This document shows positions 36,612 through 44,814 of a DNA stretch of 64,000 nt, in pieces. Made by a program: the position numbers and the translations under genes. Positions within the stretch are counted from its first letter, which is position 1, and each line of letters starts with the position of its first letter. The DNA comes from Leeuwenhoekiella sp. MAR_2009_132 (GTDB lineage Bacteria > Bacteroidota > Bacteroidia > Flavobacteriales > Flavobacteriaceae): the NCBI RefSeq assembly GCF_000687915.1, contig NZ_JHZY01000002.1:1841001-1905000 (forward strand), in the 5' to 3' direction. The notes beneath the pieces are model-generated. The model was not told the origin of the DNA. It searched no databases and was given only the letters and a program-made list of their open reading frames with translations.

Positions 36612-37613
36612 ATGAACTTACATTTATATAAAATACTAGTACTGAGTTTACTCTTAATGATAACATCTTCCGCGATAGCAAAATCAACTATCACATTAGA
36701 TTCACTAAATATAGATACAAACCCGTTTTATACATACAACTTAGAAGAGTGTGACTTTTGCGGCTGCGGAAGTTCTGGTGGCGGTATGGGATACGGTACT
36801 GTGGGCAATGAAAATTTTATAGGCGTGAGATATATCTATCAACAGTATCAATCACGTGACGGAATTTTTAATAATTCGCCTTGGGTAGAAGAAAATTTTA
36901 ACACACTCCAATTATGGGGAAAAATCCCTATTACAAAAAAATTGAGTTTGACCGCAATTCTACCGTACCACTTTCATAACCGCAATTTTGCAGATAACAC
37001 ATCACAAAATATTGAAGGCTTAGGAGATTTAAGCATTTTGGGATTCTATTCATTAATATCCCCGGTACCCGATGGTTTATTTGAAAATCAACAGTCAAAA
37101 TACAAACACAGTCTAGAAGTGGGTGGTGGTATAAAATTACCTACAGGAGCGTATAATCGATCTAATAATGAAGGTAGTGTAAATCCAAGTTTCCAGGTAG
37201 GCACCGGAAGTTTTGATTACATCCTTGCAGCTAATTACTCGGTAGGATATAAAAATTGGGGATTAGGCTTAATGACGAATTATACTATAAAAACCGAAAA
37301 TAAAGAGGATTATCATTTTGGTGATCAATTTATTTATGGCTTAAATGTGTCTAAAGTGTACAACACTTTAAAGATTGATAAAATCATACCTTTTATAGGT
37401 CTGGCAGGTGAAGTATATTCTGAGAATAAAAGTTTTGGATTGAGAGTGCCAGATACCGAAGGATCTGTTCTATTTGGCAGAGTAGGCACTGAAGTGACTC
37501 TTAAAAAATTGAGTACAGGGATAAATGTAATGCTTCCGATGAGTCAGAATTTAAATGCAGGTAAAGTAGAAGCTGAATACAGGCTGGGAATTCACTTAAA
37601 TTACACATTATAA
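36612..37613 (+). CDS. Outer-membrane beta-barrel protein with N-terminal Cys motif, copper-cluster member
   Basis: This 333-residue protein has an N-terminal signal peptide (residues 1-23, ending AIA). The mature N-terminus carries a compact cysteine motif, ECDFCGCGSSGGGMGYG, with cysteines 47, 50 and 52. The remainder is a series of amphipathic strands ending in LGIHLNYTL, as expected of a 12- to 14-strand outer-membrane barrel. The gene starts nine bases after the MbnH-like gene. An obvious idea is metal capture at the Cys motif and passage through the barrel, but this is inference. It is the last gene before a terminator. Confidence 0.72.
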   Translation: MNLHLYKILVLSLLLMITSSAIAKSTITLDSLNIDTNPFYTYNLEECDFCGCGSSGGGMGYGTVGNENFIGVRYIYQQYQSRDGIFNNSPWVEENFNTLQLWGKIPITKKLSLTAILPYHFHNRNFADNTSQNIEGLGDLSILGFYSLISPVPDGLFENQQSKYKHSLEVGGGIKLPTGAYNRSNNEGSVNPSFQVGTGSFDYILAANYSVGYKNWGLGLMTNYTIKTENKEDYHFGDQFIYGLNVSKVYNTLKIDKIIPFIGLAGEVYSENKSFGLRVPDTEGSVLFGRVGTEVTLKKLSTGINVMLPMSQNLNAGKVEAEYRLGIHLNYTL

Positions 37614-37646
37614 TAGTCAAAAAACTTAGAAACTAATTAGAACTTT

Positions 37647-37690
37647 AAAAGCCTTGATACAGTTTTACAACCGAATTAAGGCTTTTTAAT
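37647..37690 (+). terminator. Intrinsic terminator of the copper-associated cluster
   Basis: A 9-bp stem AAAAGCCTT / AAGGCTTTT surrounds a 22-base loop and runs into TTAATAATT. It lies 34 bases after the last gene of the cluster. Confidence 0.65.
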
Positions 37691-38152
37691 AATTCTTAAA
37701 AATTCTAATACTGAATAAAGCTTATACAGAGTCATAAATTTATAGATACTGCTAAAGACTAATTTTGCATTAATAGGATGTAATTAAGTTGTCACGTTGG
37801 CATTAAAATCTTCATTCTTATTTTAAGGAGCTTTTTCCTTACCATTAAATTTATTTAGGACTAGTTTGGTAAAAATCGAAGTGATTCAACAAATTGAAAT
37901 ATAATGCCGACCCTTTTAAAATTGATATCCTCCCAATTCTCCTAGTACCAAAACGTTACTTATTTGGCAACAGATACTAAAATCTTGATGAAATAAAAAC
38001 ATTTTAAAGTTTGAGATGAACGCTTAAACAGTAAACCCTATTTCTCAAAGTAAAACCTGTTTAGGCAAAATTCGGAAAAACATATTGGGAGGAAATTGTT
38101 TTAGAAATACTTATTCAATAGAACGAGAGAATTTAAAAACCTTTTCAAGTTA
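37691..38152. other. Intergenic region without a recognisable gene
   Basis: This AT-rich stretch lies between the copper cluster (+) and the KDPG aldolase gene (-), whose 3' ends face each other. A 10-bp inverted repeat, TCCTCCCAAT (37928-37937) / ATTGGGAGGA (38084-38093), brackets about 146 bases. No coding remnant was recognised in six frames. Confidence 0.5.
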
Positions 38153-38821
38153 TTAAGATCGGATGGTTTTTAATAACGTAACAACGTCTTTCACATTAGC
38201 TTCAATCGCTTTATAATCATAGCTCCCGTCTGAAGATTTACCAATTAGTTGAGAGCCTAATCCAACACAGGTAACACCTGCATCAAACCAGGATTTTAAA
38301 TTCTCTTGAGTAGGAATTACACCACCAGTAGGCATAATTGACGTCCACGGTTGCGGACCTTTAACTGCTTTTACAAACTCAGGACCATAAATAGATCCCG
38401 GAAATAATTTTATAATCTCACAACCCAGTGCTTCGGCATCATTAATCTCTTTAACAGAACCACAGCCGGGTAGCCATAAAACTTTACGACGGTTACAAAC
38501 TTCTGCAATATCTTCTCGCAAAGCAGGGGTCACAATAAAATCTGCTCCCAATTGCATATATAAAGAAGCTGCAGCGGCATCTGTTATAGAACCCACACCC
38601 AGAAACATATCTGAATAATTAGTTTTTATAAATTTTGATACTTCATAAAAAACTTCGTGCGCAAAATCACCCCGAGCAGTAAATTCTAAAATGCGTGCTC
38701 CGCCGATGTAACAGGCTGTTACTAATTGCCTACAACGATTTATATCCTCATCATAAAATAAAGGAACAAAGCCATTAGATTGTAGGGCTAAAGCGACTTC
38801 TATACGGTTATGTTTACTCAT
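38153..38821 (-). CDS. eda: KDPG/KHG aldolase
   Basis: This 222-residue class I aldolase has the catalytic glutamate in the stretch ILEFTARGD near residue 41. The Schiff-base lysine lies in IIKLFPGS near residue 137, followed by MPTGGV. It splits 2-keto-3-deoxy-6-phosphogluconate into pyruvate and glyceraldehyde-3-phosphate, the last step of alginate and uronate breakdown in the cytoplasm. It is the last gene of the leftward unit regulator-MFS-SDR-kdgK-eda, 13 bases after kdgK. It is somewhat longer than E. coli Eda, as is common in Bacteroidota. Confidence 0.93.
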   Translation of the reverse strand: MSKHNRIEVALALQSNGFVPLFYDEDINRCRQLVTACYIGGARILEFTARGDFAHEVFYEVSKFIKTNYSDMFLGVGSITDAAAASLYMQLGADFIVTPALREDIAEVCNRRKVLWLPGCGSVKEINDAEALGCEIIKLFPGSIYGPEFVKAVKGPQPWTSIMPTGGVIPTQENLKSWFDAGVTCVGLGSQLIGKSSDGSYDYKAIEANVKDVVTLLKTIRS

Positions 38822-38834
38822 TTATTATACTAAT

Positions 38835-39845
38835 TTAGCGTTGTACATCGCCTCCACCAGCGATTAGCTGCTCAACTTCAGCAACACAAGCTCGATTTAA
38901 ATCTCCGGGAATTGTATGCTTTAAAACACAGGCTGCAGTAGCAAACTCTATGGCCTGTTGTAGTGGTAATTCATTTAAGCCATATATTAAACCTGCCATA
39001 AAAGCATCACCACTTCCCACGCGATCTACCACATAATTCACATCATAGTTATTTGCGGTGAGCAGTTGCTCCTTTGTACATAAAATACCTCCTATACGTT
39101 GATGTGATGTATTTATAGATTTACGTAAACTCGTTGCTATATATTCAAGATCGGGACAGGCTTTAAACAGAGGATGATATAGATTAGGTAAGATATCTGT
39201 TTTAGTGTAATCTGGATTTATACGATCTTGCCCCATCATAAAATAAGCCGTGTCAATATCACCCAAAATTACCTTGCTATAGGCTAACAATTGGGGCATA
39301 ACCTTACTCGGCGCTTTCCCGTATTTCCAAAGTTTAGAGCGATAATTAAGATCGCATGAGACGTTAACACCTTTACTTTTAGCTACTTTAAGCGCTTCTA
39401 AAGTTACGTCAGCAGCGTTTTGCGATAACCCAGGTGTCACACCACTCCAATGAAACCAGGTTGCGTTTTCAAAAATTGCATCCCAATCAAATGTACCTGG
39501 TGTAGCGGTTGCCAAAGAACTATTAGCCCGGTCATAAACAACACTGCTAGGTCGTAAACCCGCACCTTGTTCTAAAAAATACACACCCAATCTCTCACCT
39601 CCAATAACACTATAATCTGAGTTAACTTTAAACCGATTAACTTCTTCTAAAGCACTTTTTCCTAAATCGTTATCAGGAAATCGGGAAACAAATTGAGTAT
39701 GCATCCCATAATTAGATAGGGATACTGCAACATTAAATTCGCCTCCACCATAGGTTACTCCCAGTGAACGCGCCTGGCCAAATCGCTCATTATGTTGAGT
39801 AGCAAGGCGCATCATAAGTTCTCCAAAGGTTACAACCCTTTTCAT
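38835..39845 (-). CDS. kdgK: 2-keto-3-deoxygluconate kinase (PfkB family)
   Basis: This 336-residue ribokinase-like protein has the N-terminal GGGEFNVAVSLSNYG substrate loop and the C-terminal PfkB signature DRVGSGDAFMAGLIYGL with the catalytic aspartate. It phosphorylates 2-keto-3-deoxygluconate to KDPG with ATP. The product is the substrate of the aldolase encoded 13 bases downstream, and KDG itself comes from the SDR encoded upstream. That makes the assignment to KDG kinase stronger than family membership alone. Confidence 0.9.
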   Translation of the reverse strand: MKRVVTFGELMMRLATQHNERFGQARSLGVTYGGGEFNVAVSLSNYGMHTQFVSRFPDNDLGKSALEEVNRFKVNSDYSVIGGERLGVYFLEQGAGLRPSSVVYDRANSSLATATPGTFDWDAIFENATWFHWSGVTPGLSQNAADVTLEALKVAKSKGVNVSCDLNYRSKLWKYGKAPSKVMPQLLAYSKVILGDIDTAYFMMGQDRINPDYTKTDILPNLYHPLFKACPDLEYIATSLRKSINTSHQRIGGILCTKEQLLTANNYDVNYVVDRVGSGDAFMAGLIYGLNELPLQQAIEFATAACVLKHTIPGDLNRACVAEVEQLIAGGGDVQR

Positions 39846-39897
39846 AAAGTTTTTTTAATTGAATTGGTGTTAATGCAATTTTTTATAGCTATAAACT

Positions 39898-40659
39898 TTA
39901 GATTCCTAACGCCTGACCACCGCCTATCTGAATGGTTTCTGCTGTAATGAATGCAGCACCTTCACCTGCTAAAAAAGCAACTACTGAAGCCACATCTTCA
40001 GGCTGACCTAATCTTCCTAAAAGAATATTGTTTTTCCATGAAGCAAAAACTTCTGGCTTTGTAGATTTAATTTGAGAATGAAAAGGCGTATCTATCGTTC
40101 CCGGAGAAACAGCATTTACGCGTATACCATATTCCGCTAGATCTTTAGCAAGTGCGCGCGTAATAGCGTGAACTCCTGCTTTAGATGTGCCATACACTCC
40201 CGCGCCAGGCCCACCAGCATTCCAGGCGGCATTAGATGTGTAATTTATAATACTTGCATGCTCTCCTTTTTTAAGAAATGGTATTGCCGCGCGAGATGCA
40301 AAGAAAACTGAATCTAAATTCAGCGCCATGACTGATCTGTAAAACTCTGTAGTCATTTCTTCAAAACGAGATCTTCCGCCCAGGCCACCTGCATTATTTA
40401 CCAGGACATCAATCTTTCCGTATTTTTCTCCTACAGCCTTAATATTTGAAGTTACCTCATCTTCATTAGTAACATCAAAACCATAATATTCTGCTTCTAT
40501 ATTTTCGGCTTTAAGTTCTTGTACACGGGCTGCTCCAGCCTCATCATCAATACCATTTAAGATTATCGTAAAACCATTCTGGCCTAATTTTCTTGCGACT
40601 GCAAACCCGATGCCTCCTGTGGCACCTGTAATTACTGCAACTTTACTTTTTGTACTCAT
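39898..40659 (-). CDS. SDR oxidoreductase, probable DEH reductase of alginate catabolism
   Basis: This 253-residue classical short-chain dehydrogenase has the cofactor motif TGATGGIGFA, NNAGG, the catalytic tyrosine/lysine in YGTSKAG, and a PG motif after VNAVSPGTIDTP. In alginate loci of Flavobacteriia the SDR reduces 4-deoxy-L-erythro-5-hexoseulose uronate (DEH) to 2-keto-3-deoxygluconate with NADH or NADPH. Position between a uronate-type MFS transporter and kdgK fits this role. KduD-like activity on pectin products cannot be excluded from motifs, but no pectinase genes are present. Confidence 0.85.
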   Translation of the reverse strand: MSTKSKVAVITGATGGIGFAVARKLGQNGFTIILNGIDDEAGAARVQELKAENIEAEYYGFDVTNEDEVTSNIKAVGEKYGKIDVLVNNAGGLGGRSRFEEMTTEFYRSVMALNLDSVFFASRAAIPFLKKGEHASIINYTSNAAWNAGGPGAGVYGTSKAGVHAITRALAKDLAEYGIRVNAVSPGTIDTPFHSQIKSTKPEVFASWKNNILLGRLGQPEDVASVVAFLAGEGAAFITAETIQIGGGQALGI

Positions 40660-40683
40660 CCTTGTTATAATTTAATTATCGTA

Positions 40684-41961
40684 TTATTCTATTTCAACCG
40701 GCCTTACCTTTCGTATCAACACTAAAATTGATAAAACCGCCAGTGGTGCTAAAACAGCTATTAATATAAAAGCCGGGGTATAAGATTTTAGGGTTATCTG
40801 CGGAATTAGCCAGTTCATAATAATTACTGAAACTGCGCCTACGCTTCCTGCTAATCCTGCTAATGTACCTACTGAAGGCCCTCTAAATAGATCGCTTGAT
40901 AAGGTTTGGATATTTCCTATTGCAAACTGAAACCCAAACAAAACGATTCCTGTTATGTAGATAAATGACATAGGGCTATCTGGCTGAACAAAGAATATAA
41001 TTCCCAGAAGTCCTAAAAATATCAAAGCACCACCTATGGTTATAGTAATTTTGCGGGCAGCATCTGTGGTTTTAGTTTCCATAAGCTTGCCGCAATACCA
41101 TCCTCCCACAAGACTACCGGCCATACCGCCCAAGTACGAGATCCAGATTGTAGAACCTATTTGTTCAATACTAAAACCGTATTCAGAATGTAAATAAAGT
41201 GGCATCCATCCTACAAATAACCACCAGATAGGCTCAATAAAAAACCGTGCAGATAGCACTCCCCAAGATTCTTTATAGCTCAAGATTTTCATCAAGCTTA
41301 ATCCTTTTTCTCGCTTATCATCTTCATCAAAAACATTTTCCAGGCTTCCCTGAGAGATAAACTTTTTCTCTTCATCGGTAATCCACGGGTGCTTTCTAGG
41401 TTTTGCTTTATTGATGAATAACCAGGGAATAATCCAGATTAGACCCAAAAAACCTATAATTATAAATGTAGTTCTCCAACCAAATTTTCCATATAAAAAA
41501 GCAATTAAAACCGGCGCAATAACACTTCCTAAAGAAGCACCTGCATTAAATATACCTTGAGCTACCGCACGCTGTTTTACCGGAAACCACTCTCCATTAC
41601 TCTTTACCGCTCCTGGCCAATTGCCGGCTTCTCCAAGACCTAATAAAGCTCTAAAAAGTGTTAACGAAACCAGCCCTCGTGCTACCGCGTGAAATACAGA
41701 AGCGATAGACCATACTGCGATAGAAACTACAAATCCCATACGCGTACCTATAATATCGTACAATTTGCCCGAGAGAAATTTACCCGCAGCATACGTGATC
41801 ATAAACACATTTAGCATAATGGCATAATCTGCCTCATCCATCCCCAGGTCTTTCCCCATTTCGGGCCACATCACTCCAAAAGCTGTACGATCTATATAGT
41901 TAATAACTGTTGCTAAACAGATCAACCCAATAACCCACCACCGTAATCCTTTTACTTTCAT
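40684..41961 (-). CDS. MFS transporter, hexuronate/ACS type, probable uronate importer
   Basis: This 425-residue protein has 12 predicted membrane helices and a central charged loop. The family hallmark VINYIDRTAFGVMWPEM lies in the first helix, as in ExuT and other anion:cation symporters. In this locus the natural cargo is unsaturated monouronate or DEH released by the periplasmic PL17 lyase. The gene is 24 bases upstream of the SDR gene. A 151-base gap separates it from the regulator gene and contains a hairpin but no operator palindrome, so it probably depends on readthrough from the regulator promoter. Confidence 0.88.
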   Translation of the reverse strand: MKVKGLRWWVIGLICLATVINYIDRTAFGVMWPEMGKDLGMDEADYAIMLNVFMITYAAGKFLSGKLYDIIGTRMGFVVSIAVWSIASVFHAVARGLVSLTLFRALLGLGEAGNWPGAVKSNGEWFPVKQRAVAQGIFNAGASLGSVIAPVLIAFLYGKFGWRTTFIIIGFLGLIWIIPWLFINKAKPRKHPWITDEEKKFISQGSLENVFDEDDKREKGLSLMKILSYKESWGVLSARFFIEPIWWLFVGWMPLYLHSEYGFSIEQIGSTIWISYLGGMAGSLVGGWYCGKLMETKTTDAARKITITIGGALIFLGLLGIIFFVQPDSPMSFIYITGIVLFGFQFAIGNIQTLSSDLFRGPSVGTLAGLAGSVGAVSVIIMNWLIPQITLKSYTPAFILIAVLAPLAVLSILVLIRKVRPVEIE

Positions 41962-42016
41962 AGTTACTTGTTTCTATCTGATTATTTCACCTTAATTTTA
42001 GGCAAAATAATACCTG

Positions 42017-42046
42017 CTGAATTTTTAATGATTTTTAAAAATTCAG
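42017..42046. other. Hairpin between regulator and MFS genes
   Basis: A perfect 12-bp stem CTGAATTTTTAA / TTAAAAATTCAG surrounds a 6-base loop. There is no T-run after it on the minus strand, so it is more likely an RNA-processing or stability element than a terminator within the gntR-to-eda unit. Confidence 0.45.
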
Positions 42047-42112
42047 TATTAATTTCTAATAAATTAAGTGCTTAAAGCTGCAGCTAACCGGCTGCTTAAA
42101 ACTTAAAGACTC

Positions 42113-42820
42113 CTATAAATCTACATTATAGCAATACTTATACAGGCTTTTAAAATGTATTTTCATAAGCTCTTTACTCCCCTGAACATCTTTATTTTTA
42201 ATTGCTTCAAAAATTGCCTTATGTTCTTCTATACCTCTAAAAGTTTGATCATCATCACAAACGTGATATTTCTCAAAATTGGTTATAATTTCAGGCGTTA
42301 TTATTAGCATAAGTGTATTTAAACTTGAGTTGCCACTGGCTTTAGCTATCGCCAGATGAAAAAGTAAATCTTCCTGAACCGCATCCTCACCTAATAATGC
42401 TTTTTTTGTATATGCATCTAGCGCCTGTTTCATATGTACTAATTGCTCTTCAGTACGGCGCTGTGCTGCTAATCTTACCGTTTTTAACTCTAACAAAATA
42501 CGCGTTTCTACGAGTGACTTAAAATCTGGATCTTCTAGATTAAGTATTTCATTTATCATCCCATTTAACGCTGTTACACCTAGTTGCGCAACAAAGGTTC
42601 CGCTTTGCGGAATAGATTCTAATATACCATAAAACTCTAATGTCTGTATCGCCTCTCTAATCGTACTGCGGCTAACCTCAAATTTTTCTGAAAGCATACG
42701 CTCTGAAGGCAGCTTATCGCCAGGCTCTAAATTCTTATAATTTATATGATCCCGTATTTTTGAAATAATAGCATTACGCAACCCTTTATTATCTGTTTTT
42801 GTTAAAGCTTCTATCTTCAT
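42113..42820 (-). CDS. FadR-subfamily GntR transcriptional regulator of the alginate locus
   Basis: This 235-residue protein has a winged helix at about 15-80 (LEPGDKLPSERMLSEKF, VSRSTIREAIQTLEFYGIL) and a C-terminal FCD domain. The FCD metal/ligand residues are visible: DLLFHLAIAKASGN, and H in RGIEEHKAIFEAIKNKD. This is the UxuR/ExuR/LldR type, which binds sugar acids. Palindromes close to the family consensus TTGGTnnACCAA lie directly upstream of this gene, of susC and of the PL6 gene, so it very probably represses all three and itself. The inducer is likely KDG, DEH or another alginate product, not determined here. Confidence 0.88.
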   Translation of the reverse strand: MKIEALTKTDNKGLRNAIISKIRDHINYKNLEPGDKLPSERMLSEKFEVSRSTIREAIQTLEFYGILESIPQSGTFVAQLGVTALNGMINEILNLEDPDFKSLVETRILLELKTVRLAAQRRTEEQLVHMKQALDAYTKKALLGEDAVQEDLLFHLAIAKASGNSSLNTLMLIITPEIITNFEKYHVCDDDQTFRGIEEHKAIFEAIKNKDVQGSKELMKIHFKSLYKYCYNVDL

Positions 42821-42845
42821 AACACATTAAATGTTTCTGATTAAA

Positions 42846-42875
42846 CTGGTTTACCAGATTGGTTTATCAAATTTA
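42846..42875 (-). promoter_or_regulatory. Operator pair overlapping the promoter of the GntR-type regulator
   Basis: CTGGTTTACCAG (42846-42857) and TTGGTTTATCAA (42859-42870) have centres 13 bp apart. On the minus strand TAAATTTG (42875-42868) matches the -7 box TAnnTTTG and overlaps the outer palindrome by three bases. The expected start site near 42861 leaves a leader of about 40 bases. The -33 position reads TTTT. Confidence 0.8.
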
Positions 42876-42919
42876 AGGAATTTTATTTTAGTAAAAAAGT
42901 AAAACTTAATCCATTAACC

Positions 42920-42948
42920 TAGCCTCAACTATGCAGTAGATGAGGCTA
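42920..42948 (-). terminator. Hairpin after the PL7 gene, possible terminator
   Basis: TAGCCTCA / TGAGGCTA form an 8-bp stem with a 13-base loop, 58 bases after the PL7 stop. A strong T-run is missing on the minus strand. It may only weakly separate the susC-PL7 transcript from the regulator gene. Confidence 0.4.
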
Positions 42949-43005
42949 AGTACAGGACCTCGAAAACCTAACGAAACTTAAACAAACAATTGACTCTTAA
43001 TACTT

Positions 43006-43908
43006 TTAATGACTTACTTCTAGTTTATAAAACTTAACACTTGCATGTGCTCCCTTGTCACGAGTCTGAAAGTAATTTCCTGCTTTAAAATAATTTTCAA
43101 ACACACCCCATTTTTTAATATTTACGTCATCATAAACAGCAAATTCTGTATTATTTAAACTCACAATCATTTCCCCATCTGAAACTTTAACCTCAATATC
43201 AAACTTTTTAAAACCTACTTCCTGCTCAAAAGTGTGTCCCTCGTCATCTCCCCAGGCCTCTTCATGCAAAATACCTTCTTCTGAAACAGCGGTATTCTTT
43301 AGCACTTTTGTTTTTACCCTAATCTGCCCATTTTGCCAATAAATCTTCAAAATAGGTGGTGCATTATTATCATCCTGACCTATCAATTCTTTTTGAGAAT
43401 TTGTAAGTCTGCCGTGAATTTGAAGAATGATAACCCGATGGTATTTACCTTCATCATCTTTAGTAACATCTTCCATCGCAATACGGGCTTTTAATTTCCC
43501 TCCCTGAGCAAATGTCCAGTTTACATTATCATCGCCAGGTACCATCTGCTCCCGAAGTTCTGATCTGCTGTACTTCGTATTTGCCGTTGTAGCTTCTGAT
43601 GGATATGCGTGAAAAACCAATGCCCCTGCAGTAGAATCATTATACATAAATGGTTTTAAAACCGGATTTGTAGCGTATTTTAAAATGGCAGGTGGCTCAA
43701 CACTAATAGCTCCTCCTTTACCAGAACCTTCGGGGATTGTAACCTTCCAGTGCGATAAATCTATATTGGGTAATTTTACACGATCAACTTCAGCTTGCAC
43801 AACGGTCTCCGCTTCATCTTCAACCATGGGCCCATGTTCCTGAGAGCAGGCTGTAGAAGTAGCAAGTTGCAGCGCAATCGCTACTATACCTAGTTTATTT
43901 ATAAACAT
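43006..43908 (-). CDS. Alginate lyase, polysaccharide lyase family 7, lipoprotein
   Basis: This 300-residue protein has a lipobox-like TSTAC with cysteine 21, so it is probably lipid-anchored, perhaps on the cell surface. All three PL7 blocks are present: SRSELRE at 114-120, QIH at 163-165 and YFKAGNYFQ at 273-281. They hold the Arg, Gln, His and Tyr of the jelly-roll active site. Beta elimination yields unsaturated oligoalginates. The QIH variant is generally linked to activity on G-containing blocks, whereas QVH enzymes prefer M. It is the last gene of the susC-susD-PKD-PL7 transcript, 14 bases after the PKD gene. Confidence 0.93.
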   Translation of the reverse strand: MFINKLGIVAIALQLATSTACSQEHGPMVEDEAETVVQAEVDRVKLPNIDLSHWKVTIPEGSGKGGAISVEPPAILKYATNPVLKPFMYNDSTAGALVFHAYPSEATTANTKYSRSELREQMVPGDDNVNWTFAQGGKLKARIAMEDVTKDDEGKYHRVIILQIHGRLTNSQKELIGQDDNNAPPILKIYWQNGQIRVKTKVLKNTAVSEEGILHEEAWGDDEGHTFEQEVGFKKFDIEVKVSDGEMIVSLNNTEFAVYDDVNIKKWGVFENYFKAGNYFQTRDKGAHASVKFYKLEVSH

Positions 43909-43922
43909 TATTTTTATTTTTA

Positions 43923-44795
43923 TTATTCCGCAGGTATTATAGATACATCATCTAAATACGATTCACTTGCATTTGCACCTGAATCAAATAGAATAGAAAT
44001 ATTACCGTTTGCTCCAGTTTCAAATTCAACAATAAGTCGATTAAAATTACCCTTACCATCGTTAGTTGTCCCAGCTGTCTGTCCCAGTTGAGGAGCGTTA
44101 GCAAACTCACTAAAATTATTTAATTGACCATCTATTACGGTAGCTCGTACGCTATCACCGTCTGATTGAATAGCATAATACGCCGTTAAAATATATTTTG
44201 TATTTGCAGAAACAGTTACTGCCTGGTAAGAAACCCGTGGACTATTGGAACTTGCAGTTGTAAATTTTGCACCACGTGTACCATTACGCCCATCAGAGGT
44301 AGTTTGATGTATACTGCCACCACTAATTCTCCAGCAATCTCTACTGTCTCCAGTACCGCAAATACCGGCTGCATCTTGAAATTCTGCAGCACCTATTTCT
44401 GGAGTTATAGCTGTAGGAACTGGTGGTTCTACAATTGTAATTTCTGTCGTAAAAGTATCTGTTTTACCAAGCGCGTCTGAAGCGGTTAAAGACACCGTGT
44501 AAGTACCTTCATCTGGATAGGTATTTATAGCATCACGCGTATTAGCTGTATTACCATCCCCAAAGTCCCAGGCATAAGTAGTTGCGCTTCCTGAAAAATT
44601 TGCAAAACTATAGGTCAAAAAATCAGTATCACTTTGTGAGGCTGTAAAATTAGCCTCTGGTGGTGTAAGATCTTCTATAGAACCTTCTTCTGGCAAGTCA
44701 TATTCAAAATCGCAAGCAATTAAACTGAATATCATACAAGCTGAAAACAAGAACTTAAAAAAATGTAAACCGGCTATTTGTTTTATCGTGTTCAT
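43923..44795 (-). CDS. PKD-domain surface lipoprotein, probable alginate-binding protein
   Basis: This 290-residue protein has a signal peptide ending in SLIAC (cysteine 28). A PKD domain spans about 45-130, with the typical core YAWDFGDGNTANT and GTYTVSLTASD. A C-terminal jelly-roll domain at about 145-290 resembles carbohydrate-binding modules (SGGSIHQTTSDGRNGTRGAKF, ending SESYLDDVSIIPAE). It has the position and layout of a SusE/SusF-like surface glycan-binding protein, after susD and before the PL7 gene. The binding domain is inferred. No catalytic residues were seen. Confidence 0.82.
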   Translation of the reverse strand: MNTIKQIAGLHFFKFLFSACMIFSLIACDFEYDLPEEGSIEDLTPPEANFTASQSDTDFLTYSFANFSGSATTYAWDFGDGNTANTRDAINTYPDEGTYTVSLTASDALGKTDTFTTEITIVEPPVPTAITPEIGAAEFQDAAGICGTGDSRDCWRISGGSIHQTTSDGRNGTRGAKFTTASSNSPRVSYQAVTVSANTKYILTAYYAIQSDGDSVRATVIDGQLNNFSEFANAPQLGQTAGTTNDGKGNFNRLIVEFETGANGNISILFDSGANASESYLDDVSIIPAE

Positions 44796-44814
44796 CGTAA
44801 TTGTTTTTTAATTT

